Assembly: GCA_016936615.1 (NCBI GenBank)
Contig: JAFGXN010000093.1
Location: 1-42,207 of the forward strand
Source of the DNA: Spirochaetales bacterium
GTDB taxonomy: Bacteria > Spirochaetota > Spirochaetia > JAFGXN01
Length of the DNA stretch: 42,207 nucleotides
Direction of reading: 5' to 3'
Shown here one piece after another: positions 1 through 8,441 of this stretch (its first letter is position 1; the number at the start of each line of letters is the position of its first letter). A model generated the notes under the pieces. That model was not told the origin of the DNA, did no database searches, and worked only from the letters and a program-made list of their open reading frames with translations. The position numbers and the translations under genes are program-made.

Positions 1-37
1 AAGAATTGATTTTTTCACAACAAACAAATAAATTTTA

Positions 38-67
38 TTGTACTAGATTAAAAAAAAGGTTTATATT
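38..67 (+). promoter_or_regulatory. Possible promoter of the HHE-PAS gene
   Basis: TTGTAC at 38-43 and TATATT at 62-67 are 18 nt apart, followed about 35 nt later by the GGAG-ATG start. The match is moderate and the region is AT-rich, so it may be chance. Confidence 0.3.
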
Positions 68-102
68 ATGATTAGAGAAGTTATACAAGATTGGAGATTT
101 AT

Positions 103-1221
103 ATGTCAAAATTTTTATTACCATTTCAAAAGAGACAAAAACCTGAAATCGCTATAGAAAGAACAACTCTTAGAACAGAGACAGAAGAGATAGACAAGAT
201 TGATATTGAAAAGCTAAAGCAGAGCAAAAGCGCGGAGAAGAAGATGCCTTTTTTTGCTAGAAAGAAAAAAGCAAAAGAAAAGGAGAACACCTACTCCCCT
301 TCCGGACACCCAGTCGACTTTTTCATGCAGGAGAATCGATACGCAGAAAAGATTCTCAAAGAGATCAAACAAACAATTAAGAAGATTGAAAATAGTAACC
401 TCCCTGTATTTTGGCAAAATGCACAAGCCCTAACCGAGGTTATAAAAGATATAGAACTCCATTTTAAAAGAGAAGAAGAGATCCTCTTCCCATGTCTTGA
501 AGCAAACAATATGTTTGGGCTCTCAGCACACTTTATAAATCTTCACAAAGAGATTAAGAAGACAATACGTAACATGAGCCAGGCAGCGAAGAATAGAAAT
601 ATATCCAATTTCAAATCACTTTTTGTAAATCTAAGCCTTCTCTTGAAAGATTCTATAACAAAGGAAGAGCAGACACTCTTTCCGACAGCACTCTCTCAAT
701 TGACAGAAAATGAGTGGTCTCAGATCAGAGCAGAAGCAAAAAAGATTGGTTATGCGTGGCTAGATGCTAGCTCAGATGCCTTGAAAACTCACATACAGAA
801 AACAGATATCAAGATTGATGGATTCAGATTAGATGCGGGATTCCTAACACTTGATAAGATAGAATTTTTACTAAATAAGATACCAGTCGAGATCACAGTA
901 ATAAACAGTGATGACCAAATTGTCTATTACAACCATGACAATAATTCACGAATTTTCCCAAGAAGCATAGGAAATATTGGCGAGAAATACTCCCACGTCT
1001 ACGACTCGAAAGATGCAAAGAAGATCTCAAAGATAATCTCCAACTTCAAGAAGCAAAAATCTGCTTCTGAAGAGTTCTACTTCCAGAAAGATGAGGCATA
1101 TATCTACCTCAGATATCTCCCGATATTCGGAGATGCTGGTGATTACCAAGGTCTTGTTGAAATAGTACAAAACATAGCAGATCTAAAGCTGATAACTGGC
1201 GAAAAGACTGAATTAGAATAG
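103..1221 (+). CDS. Hemerythrin (HHE) domain plus PAS domain protein
   Basis: This is a 372-residue soluble protein. After about 70 charged, Lys-rich residues comes a hemerythrin-like HHE region (about residues 70-210) with the metal-ligand style motifs GHPVDFF, HFKREEEILFP and KEEQTLFP. A PAS-like domain follows (about 240-365). This order resembles the HHE-PAS half of the DUF438 family. A role in sensing oxygen, NO or redox through a di-iron site and a PAS module is inference from the family. I chose ATG 103 because GGAG lies 6 nt upstream; an in-frame TTG at 91 would place that ribosome site inside the gene. lysS follows in the same direction but has its own promoter. No output domain (kinase, GGDEF, HTH) is visible, so any signalling partner is unknown. 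Confidence 0.75.
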   Translation: MSKFLLPFQKRQKPEIAIERTTLRTETEEIDKIDIEKLKQSKSAEKKMPFFARKKKAKEKENTYSPSGHPVDFFMQENRYAEKILKEIKQTIKKIENSNLPVFWQNAQALTEVIKDIELHFKREEEILFPCLEANNMFGLSAHFINLHKEIKKTIRNMSQAAKNRNISNFKSLFVNLSLLLKDSITKEEQTLFPTALSQLTENEWSQIRAEAKKIGYAWLDASSDALKTHIQKTDIKIDGFRLDAGFLTLDKIEFLLNKIPVEITVINSDDQIVYYNHDNNSRIFPRSIGNIGEKYSHVYDSKDAKKISKIISNFKKQKSASEEFYFQKDEAYIYLRYLPIFGDAGDYQGLVEIVQNIADLKLITGEKTELE

Positions 1222-1280
1222 GTTCGACGAAAATAAATCAACTCTTTTTTCTCGATATCTTTGATTACTCTCTCCTATGA

Positions 1281-1309
1281 TTGAACTTTTTTTTCTAATC
1301 TTGTATACT
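1281..1309 (+). promoter_or_regulatory. lysS promoter predicting a leaderless mRNA
   Basis: TTGAAC (1281-1286) and TATACT (1304-1309) are separated by 17 nt, a close match to a housekeeping sigma-70 promoter. Only seven T residues separate the -10 box from the lysS ATG at 1317, so the expected start point is the A of the ATG or within a base or two of it. There is no Shine-Dalgarno sequence. Confidence 0.65.
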
Positions 1310-1316
1310 TTTTTTT

Positions 1317-2900
1317 ATGAATAATACAATAAAGAACCATTGGGCAGATATAACTGCTGACAAGATAATAAGAAATTGCGACAAAGATACCTATGTATGC
1401 GCCTCAGGAATTACACCATCAGGAACAGTACACATAGGTAATTTTAGAGAGATAATATCAGTTGAACTAGTTGTTCGAGCTTTACGAGAAAAAGGCAAAA
1501 ACGTAAAATTCATCTATTCGTGGGATGACTATGATGTCTTTCGAAAGGTTCCAAAAAACATGCCGGAGCAAGATCTTTTGACAACATACCTTCGTAAACC
1601 AATAACAATAGTACCTGATGTCTTTGGAATATATGAAAGCTACGCACAATACAACGAAAAGGAGCTTGAGAAATACCTTCCAATCGTTGGAGTTGAGCCA
1701 AATTATATCTACCAAGCTTCAAAATATAGAAAATCCGACTACGCACAAGGAATGAAAACCGCGCTGGATAAACGCGACGAAATAATAGAGATCCTCAACA
1801 GATACAGAACAAGTGATCTAGCTAACGATTGGCAACCTGTGAGTGTATTCTGCAACAAATGTGACAGAGACACCACTAAGGTACTAGGAAGAACCTCCGA
1901 GTGGGAGATTGAATACAGCTGCGACTCTTGCGGCAACCACGAAGTGATAGATCTTAGAACCACCAAGGCAGCGAAGCTACCATGGAGAATAGATTGGCCG
2001 ATGAGATGGAGCTACGAAGGTGTTGACTTCGAACCAGCAGGCAAAGATCACCACTCAGAGGGAGGAAGCTTTGACACAGCAGAAGAGGTATCTACAAAGA
2101 TATTTGACAAGAGACCACCTGAGACATTTCAGTACGATTTTATCTCAATCAAAGGAAGAGGTGGAAAAATTTCATCTTCTGGTGGCGAAGTAATCAGCCT
2201 TCCAGACGTTCTAGAAGTCTACACACCAGAGATTACCCGATTCCTCTTTGCTGGAACACGACCAAACACCGAATTTGCAATCTCCTTTGACCTAGATGTC
2301 CTCAAAATTTACGAAGATTACGAAATAATTGAACGTGCATACTTCTCCCAACCAGAAGGAGCTAAAGCTCAAAAGAAAAAAGAGAAGACAGACAGAATTT
2401 ATGAGCTATCACAAGTTCATGGAGTTCCAGAAGAGATGCCATATCAGATCCCAATACGACACCTTTGCAATATCCTCCAAATCTTTGATGGTGACATCGA
2501 TGGAGTAATCAAATACCTTGGAGATATCAACGAGAACCAACTAGAGAGATTCAAGGTTAAGGCAACATGTGCTTGGAACTGGATTAAGAATTTTGCACCA
2601 GAAGAGTTTAAATTTGAGATTCAAAAAGAAAAAATCGACATCGAACTAAGCGATGAAATTCTGACACTCCTTGAGCAGCTAAGAAACTTGACTGAACAGA
2701 AGATGGAAAGCCTGAGCGAACAAGATTTTGGAACTGAGTTATACGACTTGATGAAATCTAACAGTGTCGAATCGGCAGATTTTTTCAAAATAATATACCA
2801 AATACTGATCGGCAAAGAGAAAGGTCCTCGATTAATCAGCTTTCTCTACACGATAGGCAAAGACAAAATAATAAATTTACTAGATTTTTACAAAAAATAA
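1317..2900 (+). CDS. lysS: Class I lysyl-tRNA synthetase
   Basis: A 527-residue cytosolic enzyme that charges tRNA-Lys with lysine using ATP. It is the class I (Rossmann-fold, archaeal-type) form, not the usual bacterial class II LysRS. The HIGH-type signature is HIGN at residues 39-42, and the KMSKS-type loop is the KISSSGG segment near residue 285. Two CxxC pairs (CNKC and CDSC, about residues 179-210) look like a zinc finger. Among bacteria, class I LysRS is typical of spirochaetes and some alphaproteobacteria, so this gene is a main clue to the host. The length fits the family. The ATG at 1317 has no ribosome binding site but sits 7 nt after a -10 box. It is followed after a short gap by a lipoprotein gene that has its own Shine-Dalgarno. 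Confidence 0.95.
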   Translation: MNNTIKNHWADITADKIIRNCDKDTYVCASGITPSGTVHIGNFREIISVELVVRALREKGKNVKFIYSWDDYDVFRKVPKNMPEQDLLTTYLRKPITIVPDVFGIYESYAQYNEKELEKYLPIVGVEPNYIYQASKYRKSDYAQGMKTALDKRDEIIEILNRYRTSDLANDWQPVSVFCNKCDRDTTKVLGRTSEWEIEYSCDSCGNHEVIDLRTTKAAKLPWRIDWPMRWSYEGVDFEPAGKDHHSEGGSFDTAEEVSTKIFDKRPPETFQYDFISIKGRGGKISSSGGEVISLPDVLEVYTPEITRFLFAGTRPNTEFAISFDLDVLKIYEDYEIIERAYFSQPEGAKAQKKKEKTDRIYELSQVHGVPEEMPYQIPIRHLCNILQIFDGDIDGVIKYLGDINENQLERFKVKATCAWNWIKNFAPEEFKFEIQKEKIDIELSDEILTLLEQLRNLTEQKMESLSEQDFGTELYDLMKSNSVESADFFKIIYQILIGKEKGPRLISFLYTIGKDKIINLLDFYKK

Positions 2901-2966
2901 CCGTTTTTTGAAGTAAAAATCATCTTTTAGAACTATATACATATATAGACCAATCAGGAGGCTAAT

Positions 2967-3983
2967 ATGTATATAGTTTTTTTTATATTAATAATCTTTC
3001 TAAGCTCATGCTTTCCCTTCCCCGACAAGAATCGCAACACATATGGAGATATCAGCGCACCAATATTCCTTGGCTTAAATACTGATGACTCCACATCTGT
3101 AAGATTTTTCTTTGATGAAAAAATTTACATCAAAGACAAGATGCATCTGCGCATCGATAAAAATAATGAGATATCTGAATACTTTATCGATGAGGAGACT
3201 CTTCTGCTTAGATTATCTAACAAGATGAGAGCAGGAGAAAAATACATAGCAGAGTTGCAAGTTAGTGACAAAAAAGGCAATACAACACTGCTTGCCACAA
3301 GCTTCTTCGGATATAACGACAACCTCCCGGAGCTAGTTATCAATGAGTTCAGAGTGACAAACTCCTCGTCAAGACCCGAAGCGGTCGAACTCTACTGCAC
3401 AAAGGCGGGCAACCTAGCCGGGGTGACAATCTACCGCGGAAGCAGCGAATTTTATGAGACAAAGTTAATCTTTCCAAATTTAACACTCGTAGCGGGGGAT
3501 TACATTGTCGTGCATTTTCGCCCCGAAAATATCCCGGAGGAGATTGATGAGACAGAGGGCAAAGATCTCTCTGGAGGCAAAGAGTCTGGACCAGATCACT
3601 ACGATTTCTGGGTTCGCGAAGGGGGTGGAATCTCTGGAACAAATGGAGCAATATCCCTATACACCAATCCACGTGGGAAAATTATCGATGCAGTATGCTA
3701 CACAAACAGAACATATATCGAGGGAGAGAGGTATGGAAGCTTTGGAACATCTACAGCCTACAACTCAATAAACTCTATCTTTGAACAAGGAGGCTGGACA
3801 ACAGCTAATGCGGAATTAATTACACCAAACGACTGCATCTCAGTTGTCGGAGCGACCGCTACTAGAACAATCTGCAGAGAGATAACCCTCCCCAACACGA
3901 AGAGCAAAGACAACTGGTATATAGTTCCTACGAGTAGCAGCACAATGGGTTCGACAAATTGCACTGAACGCTACGACCCCTAA
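2967..3983 (+). CDS. Lamin-tail-domain lipoprotein
   Basis: A 338-residue predicted lipoprotein. A short hydrophobic signal peptide ends in a lipobox with Cys near residue 15 (FLSSC). An Ig-like, big-domain-style region (about 25-110) is followed by a lamin tail domain (about 120-265, starting LVINEF and running through VELYC), a beta-sandwich fold frequent in exported bacterial proteins. The start has a strong site (AGGAGG, 5 nt before ATG). The function is unknown; a surface or periplasmic adhesion or structural role is inference. A second lamin-tail lipoprotein, fused to a protease, lies at 29802. Base use in about 3360-3540 is clearly richer in G+C than the flanks, which may mark a recombined segment or only local composition. 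Confidence 0.75.
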   Translation: MYIVFFILIIFLSSCFPFPDKNRNTYGDISAPIFLGLNTDDSTSVRFFFDEKIYIKDKMHLRIDKNNEISEYFIDEETLLLRLSNKMRAGEKYIAELQVSDKKGNTTLLATSFFGYNDNLPELVINEFRVTNSSSRPEAVELYCTKAGNLAGVTIYRGSSEFYETKLIFPNLTLVAGDYIVVHFRPENIPEEIDETEGKDLSGGKESGPDHYDFWVREGGGISGTNGAISLYTNPRGKIIDAVCYTNRTYIEGERYGSFGTSTAYNSINSIFEQGGWTTANAELITPNDCISVVGATATRTICREITLPNTKSKDNWYIVPTSSSTMGSTNCTERYDP

Positions 3984-4003
3984 ATCGTTTTGCATAAGAG
4001 TAA

Positions 4004-4032
4004 TTGACATTTTTTTACATTATCTATAGTAT
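4004..4032 (+). promoter_or_regulatory. Promoter candidate ahead of the 15-bp inverted repeat
   Basis: TTGACA (4004-4009, perfect -35) is followed after 17 nt by TAGTAT (4027-4032); TATAGT at 4025-4030 is an alternative -10. The predicted start, about 4039, falls on the first base of the inverted repeat, and no gene on the + strand follows. Confidence 0.45.
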
Positions 4033-4038
4033 TAGTGT

Positions 4039-4130
4039 ACTAAGAATATTGCTACTTAACTATTTTCTTCCTAGGATAAGTTAATGATATTCCTTCACTA
4101 GCAATATTCTTAGCCTTTTTTATTTTTTTG
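4039..4130 (+). ncRNA. Candidate structured small RNA (or large-loop terminator)
   Basis: A perfect 15-bp inverted repeat (CTAAGAATATTGCTA at 4040-4054, its complement at 4099-4113) encloses 44 nt. A T-rich tract (4116-4121 and 4123-4129) follows directly, giving a stem plus U-tract on the + strand. Inside, TTAACT (4056-4061) can pair with AGTTAA (4079-4084), and the unpaired parts hold CUUCCU and UUCCUU, which could pair with Shine-Dalgarno sequences. With the promoter candidate just upstream this could be an independent RNA of about 90 nt. The simpler reading is a terminator for the lipoprotein gene ending at 3983. The right arm overlaps the stop codon of the convergent gene at 4110. I do not recognise an RNA family. 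Confidence 0.4.
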
Positions 4131-4370
4131 CATAAAGAACTTATGCTCTTGACTAACATCAGAAATTATATCCTTAAATTTCCAATCTAAATTTACTGGC
4201 GTAGAAGTTGCGAATGCCACTTCCTTCGGATCTGACACGACAGCCTTGACAGCCTTCAATATTGCGAAGACTTCCTCTCTTGAAAAACCATTTAATAATA
4301 CTACCTTCTCATCGACTAAAGATTCTGAAATATCACTCTCTAGCCGTTGCTTATCAACAATATCACTCAT
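4110..4370 (-). CDS. DUF3783-like small protein, end of chemotaxis operon
   Basis: An 86-residue soluble protein whose central part (VVLLNGFSREEVFAILKAVK, then AFATSTPVNLDWK and a closing EH) resembles the DUF3783 domain, a small fold of unknown function. Its ATG overlaps the stop codon of cheY by one base (TAATG), with AAGGTGA about 8 nt upstream, so it is probably translationally coupled to cheY and made together with the chemotaxis proteins. The stop codon lies within the right arm of the structured element at 4040-4113. A role in chemotaxis is suggested only by position. No catalytic motif is visible. Confidence 0.7.
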   Translation of the reverse strand: MSDIVDKQRLESDISESLVDEKVVLLNGFSREEVFAILKAVKAVVSDPKEVAFATSTPVNLDWKFKDIISDVSQEHKFFMQKNKKG

Positions 4371-4732
4371 TACTTAATCACCTTCTGTACAGTTGCTAAA
4401 AGATCTTCATTTGTAAAAGGCTTAACAATCCAACCAGTAGCGCCAGCCTCTTTACCCTTCTTTAGCATCTCACTATCACTCTCAGTTGTCAAGACCAAAA
4501 TTGGTACAAATTTGTTTGCATCTTGCGTTCTGATCTTTGAGATCATATCTATACCATTCATATTTGGCATATTAATATCAGTTATTATCAAGTTGAACTT
4601 TTCTGCCTCAGCCTTTGTCGCGCCTTGAGCGCCATCTTCTGCAAGAACAACATCGAAGTCATTTTCTTTTAAAAAGAATTCAAGACTCATTCTGATTACA
4701 GAAGAATCATCAACAACCAATATTTTTTTCAT
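4370..4732 (-). CDS. cheY: Chemotaxis response regulator CheY
   Basis: A 120-residue stand-alone receiver domain. The acidic pocket is D8-D9, the phosphoacceptor D52 (ITDINMP), the switch threonine T82 and the conserved lysine K104 (VKPF), all at standard CheY spacing. Phosphorylated by CheA, it should bind the flagellar switch to set rotation direction. The ATG is preceded by AGGAGG at 5-6 nt. It lies 10 nt after the soluble MCP-like gene and overlaps the next small gene, so it belongs to the che operon. There is no output domain. Confidence 0.93.
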   Translation of the reverse strand: MKKILVVDDSSVIRMSLEFFLKENDFDVVLAEDGAQGATKAEAEKFNLIITDINMPNMNGIDMISKIRTQDANKFVPILVLTTESDSEMLKKGKEAGATGWIVKPFTNEDLLATVQKVIK

Positions 4733-4742
4733 AAATTACCTC

Positions 4743-6500
4743 CTAAAATAGAGACACAGAACCTTCTGCGACACTACTTCCACTATGATCAATCCCCGAA
4801 AGGAATTTAGCCTGTTCCCTATGCCTATAAACTGTAAATTTCTCAATAAGTTTATGCATTTCCTCATTATGAACGATCCATTCGCTCAAACCTCTACTAT
4901 TAAGTATATCTTTTTTCTGTTTGTATGCCAAAGATTTTTCAACAGAACAAAGCGTAATACCATCTTCAATTGTTGCAAGATACTTATCAAGCGAATTCAT
5001 ATCTGATTTACTCTTGTCTACATTTGCAACAATCTTATGCTCTAAATCCTCAAATCCACCAAGTGAATTGAACAACATTGAACGAACCTGCGACATGTAC
5101 TCATACAAAATCCCAATATCCTTATTCAACTTCTCAACAAACAAGGAATTTTCAAGAAAAAGCTTCTCTAGCTGATCCCTAACCTTTGTATCTGTAAAAG
5201 TAATCTGCTCATAACACTCACTAATCTCTTTTACCGCACTCTCTACGATATCAGTGACAGCCTCAATATTGTCAATCGAATTATCAACATCTTTTAATGC
5301 CTCATGCTTCGATATCTCAATCCTTCCAAGAACAATTATATTTCTAAAGACCTTGATAAGTCCAAAAAATTCATTATTTTTTTCTTGCAAAAGTTTCATA
5401 TTTCTAAAAAGATTCTGCTCCTTAGACTCAATAATCTCTTTTATATTATCAGTCTTCTTAATCTCTTCGAGTAGAACCTTAAGACTATCAGAAAAACTCT
5501 GTATCAGACTAGATACACCACTAGCTGTAACAGATTTATGTGTCTTTAAATAGGCATCGCCTTTGCTATTTAAATTTTCAATCCTAGCATCAATATCACC
5601 CAAGGCCTCATTGAAATCATGGACATTTGTCTGGACCTGCATCTTTGCCTCATTAAAGACAATTAATGAAAAATCACAGATAAACTCTTTTGTGGCAAGA
5701 AAATCCAACAGGTTATCATCATTTACAAAATCCTTTGGTTCAAAAAAGTGTTGCAAAAACATATCCACATGCTCAACAGATTGGCGCAAGATATCTTGAT
5801 ACTGAAGATTCTGCATAATTGCATATACTGGCTTACGAATTGCAACAGCATCTGCATAAAGATTTTCTAGAAAATCAACAAACTCTTCGATCATCTGATA
5901 CAATTCATAAAATCTACCAGTAATATTTTTTTCAATCAACTCATTCAAATTCTTTGACTTAACAATAAGACCTTTCAAAATTTCCTGAAGTGACTCGAAT
6001 TCATCTCGAACCATCTCTCCTCGGCCAAGCACATCATCTGTCAATTTTATGGTTGCAGTTGCATTATTTTTCAAAGACTCACTAACAAAGGTAAAGCCAC
6101 CGCCATTCTTTCCTGACTTAATTGCAACAACCATCGCGTTCAAGGCCACAACTTCCATAAGTTCTGAAGAATCCTTAATCTTACTAATATTCTTCTCAAT
6201 ATCCTCGACAACGACAAAAGATTGGCTAAAGACCTGAACTAGATTATCTAAATCCTGCTCAATAGTCCAAAAACCTTCAACTACATCACCGACATTATTC
6301 TCAATCTCTTTTACAGAGTGCAAAATATTATTTTCACCAGTGGAGATTCGTTGTTTAAACTGCTCAACCAAACTCTTTGACTCTTTCAGACAATCTTCTA
6401 CAGTTTTAGTAACATTACCATAGTTAGTACCTAATTCAACGTAGACCTCTTCGAGCAAATTCTGGCTTTTCTTAATAATATTCTGCAATCTTTCTTTCAT
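4743..6500 (-). CDS. Soluble MCP-like chemotaxis protein with CheZ-like QDxxxQ motif
   Basis: A long, mostly helical protein of 585 residues with no signal peptide or membrane segment. Near residues 116-145 a degenerate MCP signalling hairpin is seen (VVALNAMVVAIKSGKNGGGF, compare [20 protein letters not shown] in the true receptor), so it may join receptor arrays or bind CheW/CheA. Near residues 233-240 the segment LQYQDILRQ has the D-x3-Q spacing of the CheZ active site. Coiled-coil stretches fill the rest. It lies between cheB and cheY. An earlier GTG at 6509 would overlap the cheB stop by 8 bp; ATG 6500 starts just past it with GAG 8 nt upstream. It could be a cytosolic receptor, a CheY-P phosphatase, or both; this is not certain. 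Confidence 0.75.
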   Translation of the reverse strand: MKERLQNIIKKSQNLLEEVYVELGTNYGNVTKTVEDCLKESKSLVEQFKQRISTGENNILHSVKEIENNVGDVVEGFWTIEQDLDNLVQVFSQSFVVVEDIEKNISKIKDSSELMEVVALNAMVVAIKSGKNGGGFTFVSESLKNNATATIKLTDDVLGRGEMVRDEFESLQEILKGLIVKSKNLNELIEKNITGRFYELYQMIEEFVDFLENLYADAVAIRKPVYAIMQNLQYQDILRQSVEHVDMFLQHFFEPKDFVNDDNLLDFLATKEFICDFSLIVFNEAKMQVQTNVHDFNEALGDIDARIENLNSKGDAYLKTHKSVTASGVSSLIQSFSDSLKVLLEEIKKTDNIKEIIESKEQNLFRNMKLLQEKNNEFFGLIKVFRNIIVLGRIEISKHEALKDVDNSIDNIEAVTDIVESAVKEISECYEQITFTDTKVRDQLEKLFLENSLFVEKLNKDIGILYEYMSQVRSMLFNSLGGFEDLEHKIVANVDKSKSDMNSLDKYLATIEDGITLCSVEKSLAYKQKKDILNSRGLSEWIVHNEEMHKLIEKFTVYRHREQAKFLSGIDHSGSSVAEGSVSLF

Positions 6501-6501
6501 A

Positions 6502-7572
6502 TCATACACTCAAGCTTACAAGTTTTTTACCTATTTCCTCTAGTGGTAGAATAAAATCAACAGCATTTCTCTTAACTGCTTCTTTTGGCATACCATAGAC
6601 AACACACGTAGCCTCATTTTGGGCAATAGTTGTGGCACCAGTCTCTTTCATCTCAGCCATGCCACGAGCACCATCATCACCCATTCCAGTCATTATTATT
6701 CCAATAGCATTTTTACCTGCATAACGTGCAGCAGATCTAAACAACACATCTACTGACGGTCTATGCCTACAAACTAATGGTCCCTCCTTGACCTCAACAA
6801 CATAATTAGACCCCTGGCGATTCAACAACATATGACTATCACCAGGAGCAACATAGACCAACCCTCTCTTTAAAACCTCTCCACCCTGAGCCTCTGCTAT
6901 CTCTAGCTTACAAGACTTGTTCAATCTGTCAGCAAATGCCTTTGTAAAATGTTTTGGCATATGCTGCACAATCAGAATTGGTGGCATATTATCAGGCAGA
7001 GTCTCTAGAAAATACTTAAGAGCCTCAGTTCCTCCTGTAGAAGCGCCCACAACAATAATCTTCTCTGTCTTTCCTACTGAAATTCCTTTTGGAAGAGAGA
7101 GAATTGCATCCGCAGTTAGCTTTGGCGCAACCTTAAATGCAAGAGAAGGTGTTGTAGTCTTAACCTTCTTGACTTTTGCTGCAGCTCGAACTGCATCAAC
7201 AATTCGCATCTTAGCTTCTTCAAGAAATTGCCGAGTTCCTAGCTTAGGTTTCTCAATGACTTCAACCGCACCATACTCTAAGGCTTCTAAAGCCTTTTCA
7301 GATCCTTGATATGTCAAGCTTGAACAGATAACCACTGGGATAGGATCGTTTTTCATTATTTTCTGTAAAAATGTCAAACCATCCATCTTTGGCATCTCTA
7401 TGTCAAGGATGATAACATCAGGTCTCTGCCTCTCCATCTTCTTCATAGCAAAGATTGGATCTGCAGCAGTATCTATTTCAAAAATTTGTTCTTGCTCAAA
7501 GATTGTCAAAAACGATTGCCTAACTAGTGCTGAGTCATCAACTATCAACAGATTTATTTTTTTTATACTCAT
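6502..7572 (-). CDS. cheB: Chemotaxis methylesterase/glutamine deamidase CheB
   Basis: A 356-residue two-domain protein. The N-terminal receiver (about 1-125) carries D12-D13 and phosphoacceptor D57 (ILDIEMP). A linker rich in Lys, Ala and Thr leads to the C-terminal methylesterase domain (about 170-355) with the serine-hydrolase triad S178 (GASTGG), H204 (QHMPKHF) and D300 (GMGDDG). It removes methyl groups from receptor glutamates and is activated by CheA, opposing CheR, whose gene precedes it by 2 nt. Full length; the ATG at 7572 lies directly behind the cheR stop. Confidence 0.95.
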   Translation of the reverse strand: MSIKKINLLIVDDSALVRQSFLTIFEQEQIFEIDTAADPIFAMKKMERQRPDVIILDIEMPKMDGLTFLQKIMKNDPIPVVICSSLTYQGSEKALEALEYGAVEVIEKPKLGTRQFLEEAKMRIVDAVRAAAKVKKVKTTTPSLAFKVAPKLTADAILSLPKGISVGKTEKIIVVGASTGGTEALKYFLETLPDNMPPILIVQHMPKHFTKAFADRLNKSCKLEIAEAQGGEVLKRGLVYVAPGDSHMLLNRQGSNYVVEVKEGPLVCRHRPSVDVLFRSAARYAGKNAIGIIMTGMGDDGARGMAEMKETGATTIAQNEATCVVYGMPKEAVKRNAVDFILPLEEIGKKLVSLSV

Positions 7573-7574
7573 AG

Positions 7575-8441
7575 TTACACTCTCCCAATTTTTCTATATA
7601 CAGCTGAACATCCGCCTGCTGCTAAATTAAGATTTATACCTGCCATAGATTCAGAATGACCTAAAAACAACTTTCCATCATCTATCAGCTGTTTCAAAAT
7701 ATTAGATAAGATCTGAACCTGTCTGTCCCGATTAAAATAAATTAGCACATTTCGACAAAAAACTATCTCAAAAGGTCCTGGGACATTATACTTATTACTC
7801 ATAAGATTAAATCTGCCTAGTCTAACCTTAGACCTAAGCCTATCTGAGACCTCATACATATTTTCTTTTACCCTTGGATCGACAAACTTACTAGTTGGCT
7901 TGAAATACTTCTTGATCAGTTCTGGCGCTATAACTTGAACTGAACTCTCAGAATAGACCCCATTCTTTGCCTTCGTAAGTACATCTGTCGAAATGTCTGT
8001 ACCTAAAATAGAATAGTCAAAATCTCTATGTTTTTCCTTAAACTCCTCTAGCACTATTGCCAAAGTATAAACTTCCTCTCCAGATGAGCAGGCAGAAGAC
8101 CAAATCCGGATATTCTTGACTCCACTGTTATAATAATCAGGCAAAACCTTATCGACTAAGAAATCAAAATGGTCACTTTCTCTAAAAAAGTCAGTTTTAT
8201 TGGTAGTCACGACATTTAAAAAATTCCTTTTCTCACTCCGCTGTCCCTCATCTGAGAATAAAAATTCAATATACTCATTGAAGTGCTGAATATTTAAGGC
8301 TTTTAATCGTTTCTGAAGCCTAGCCTCCAACATAATTCGCTTAGTAATTGGCATCTTTATGCCTAGCTGATCATTTATATAATCACTGAGTCTCTCAAAT
8401 TCCTTAACGCTCAACTCACTTTTCGCATAAAAATTACTCAT
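7575..8441 (-). CDS. cheR: Chemotaxis protein methyltransferase CheR
   Basis: A 288-residue SAM-dependent enzyme that methylates receptor glutamates. An N-terminal helical CheR domain is followed by the Rossmann methyltransferase domain, with the SAM site [16 protein letters not shown] (the family GCSTGEE region) and the conserved [10 protein letters not shown] place the start at ATG 8441, 9 codons inside the longest frame, because AAGAAGG lies about 6 nt upstream and the ATG then overlaps the cheA stop (ATGAGTAA), a typical coupled junction. The next gene is cheB. A candidate tethering pentapeptide for CheR is present at the end of the MCP at 11438. Confidence 0.93.
   Translation of the reverse strand: MSNFYAKSELSVKEFERLSDYINDQLGIKMPITKRIMLEARLQKRLKALNIQHFNEYIEFLFSDEGQRSEKRNFLNVVTTNKTDFFRESDHFDFLVDKVLPDYYNSGVKNIRIWSSACSSGEEVYTLAIVLEEFKEKHRDFDYSILGTDISTDVLTKAKNGVYSESSVQVIAPELIKKYFKPTSKFVDPRVKENMYEVSDRLRSKVRLGRFNLMSNKYNVPGPFEIVFCRNVLIYFNRDRQVQILSNILKQLIDDGKLFLGHSESMAGINLNLAAGGCSAVYRKIGRV

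Noticed and set aside
3349-3672. Antisense 107-codon open frame inside the lamin-tail lipoprotein gene
   Set aside because: It is rich in Arg, Leu, Pro and Cys, has no ribosome site, and overlaps a coherent lipoprotein on the other strand, so it is a shadow of that gene.
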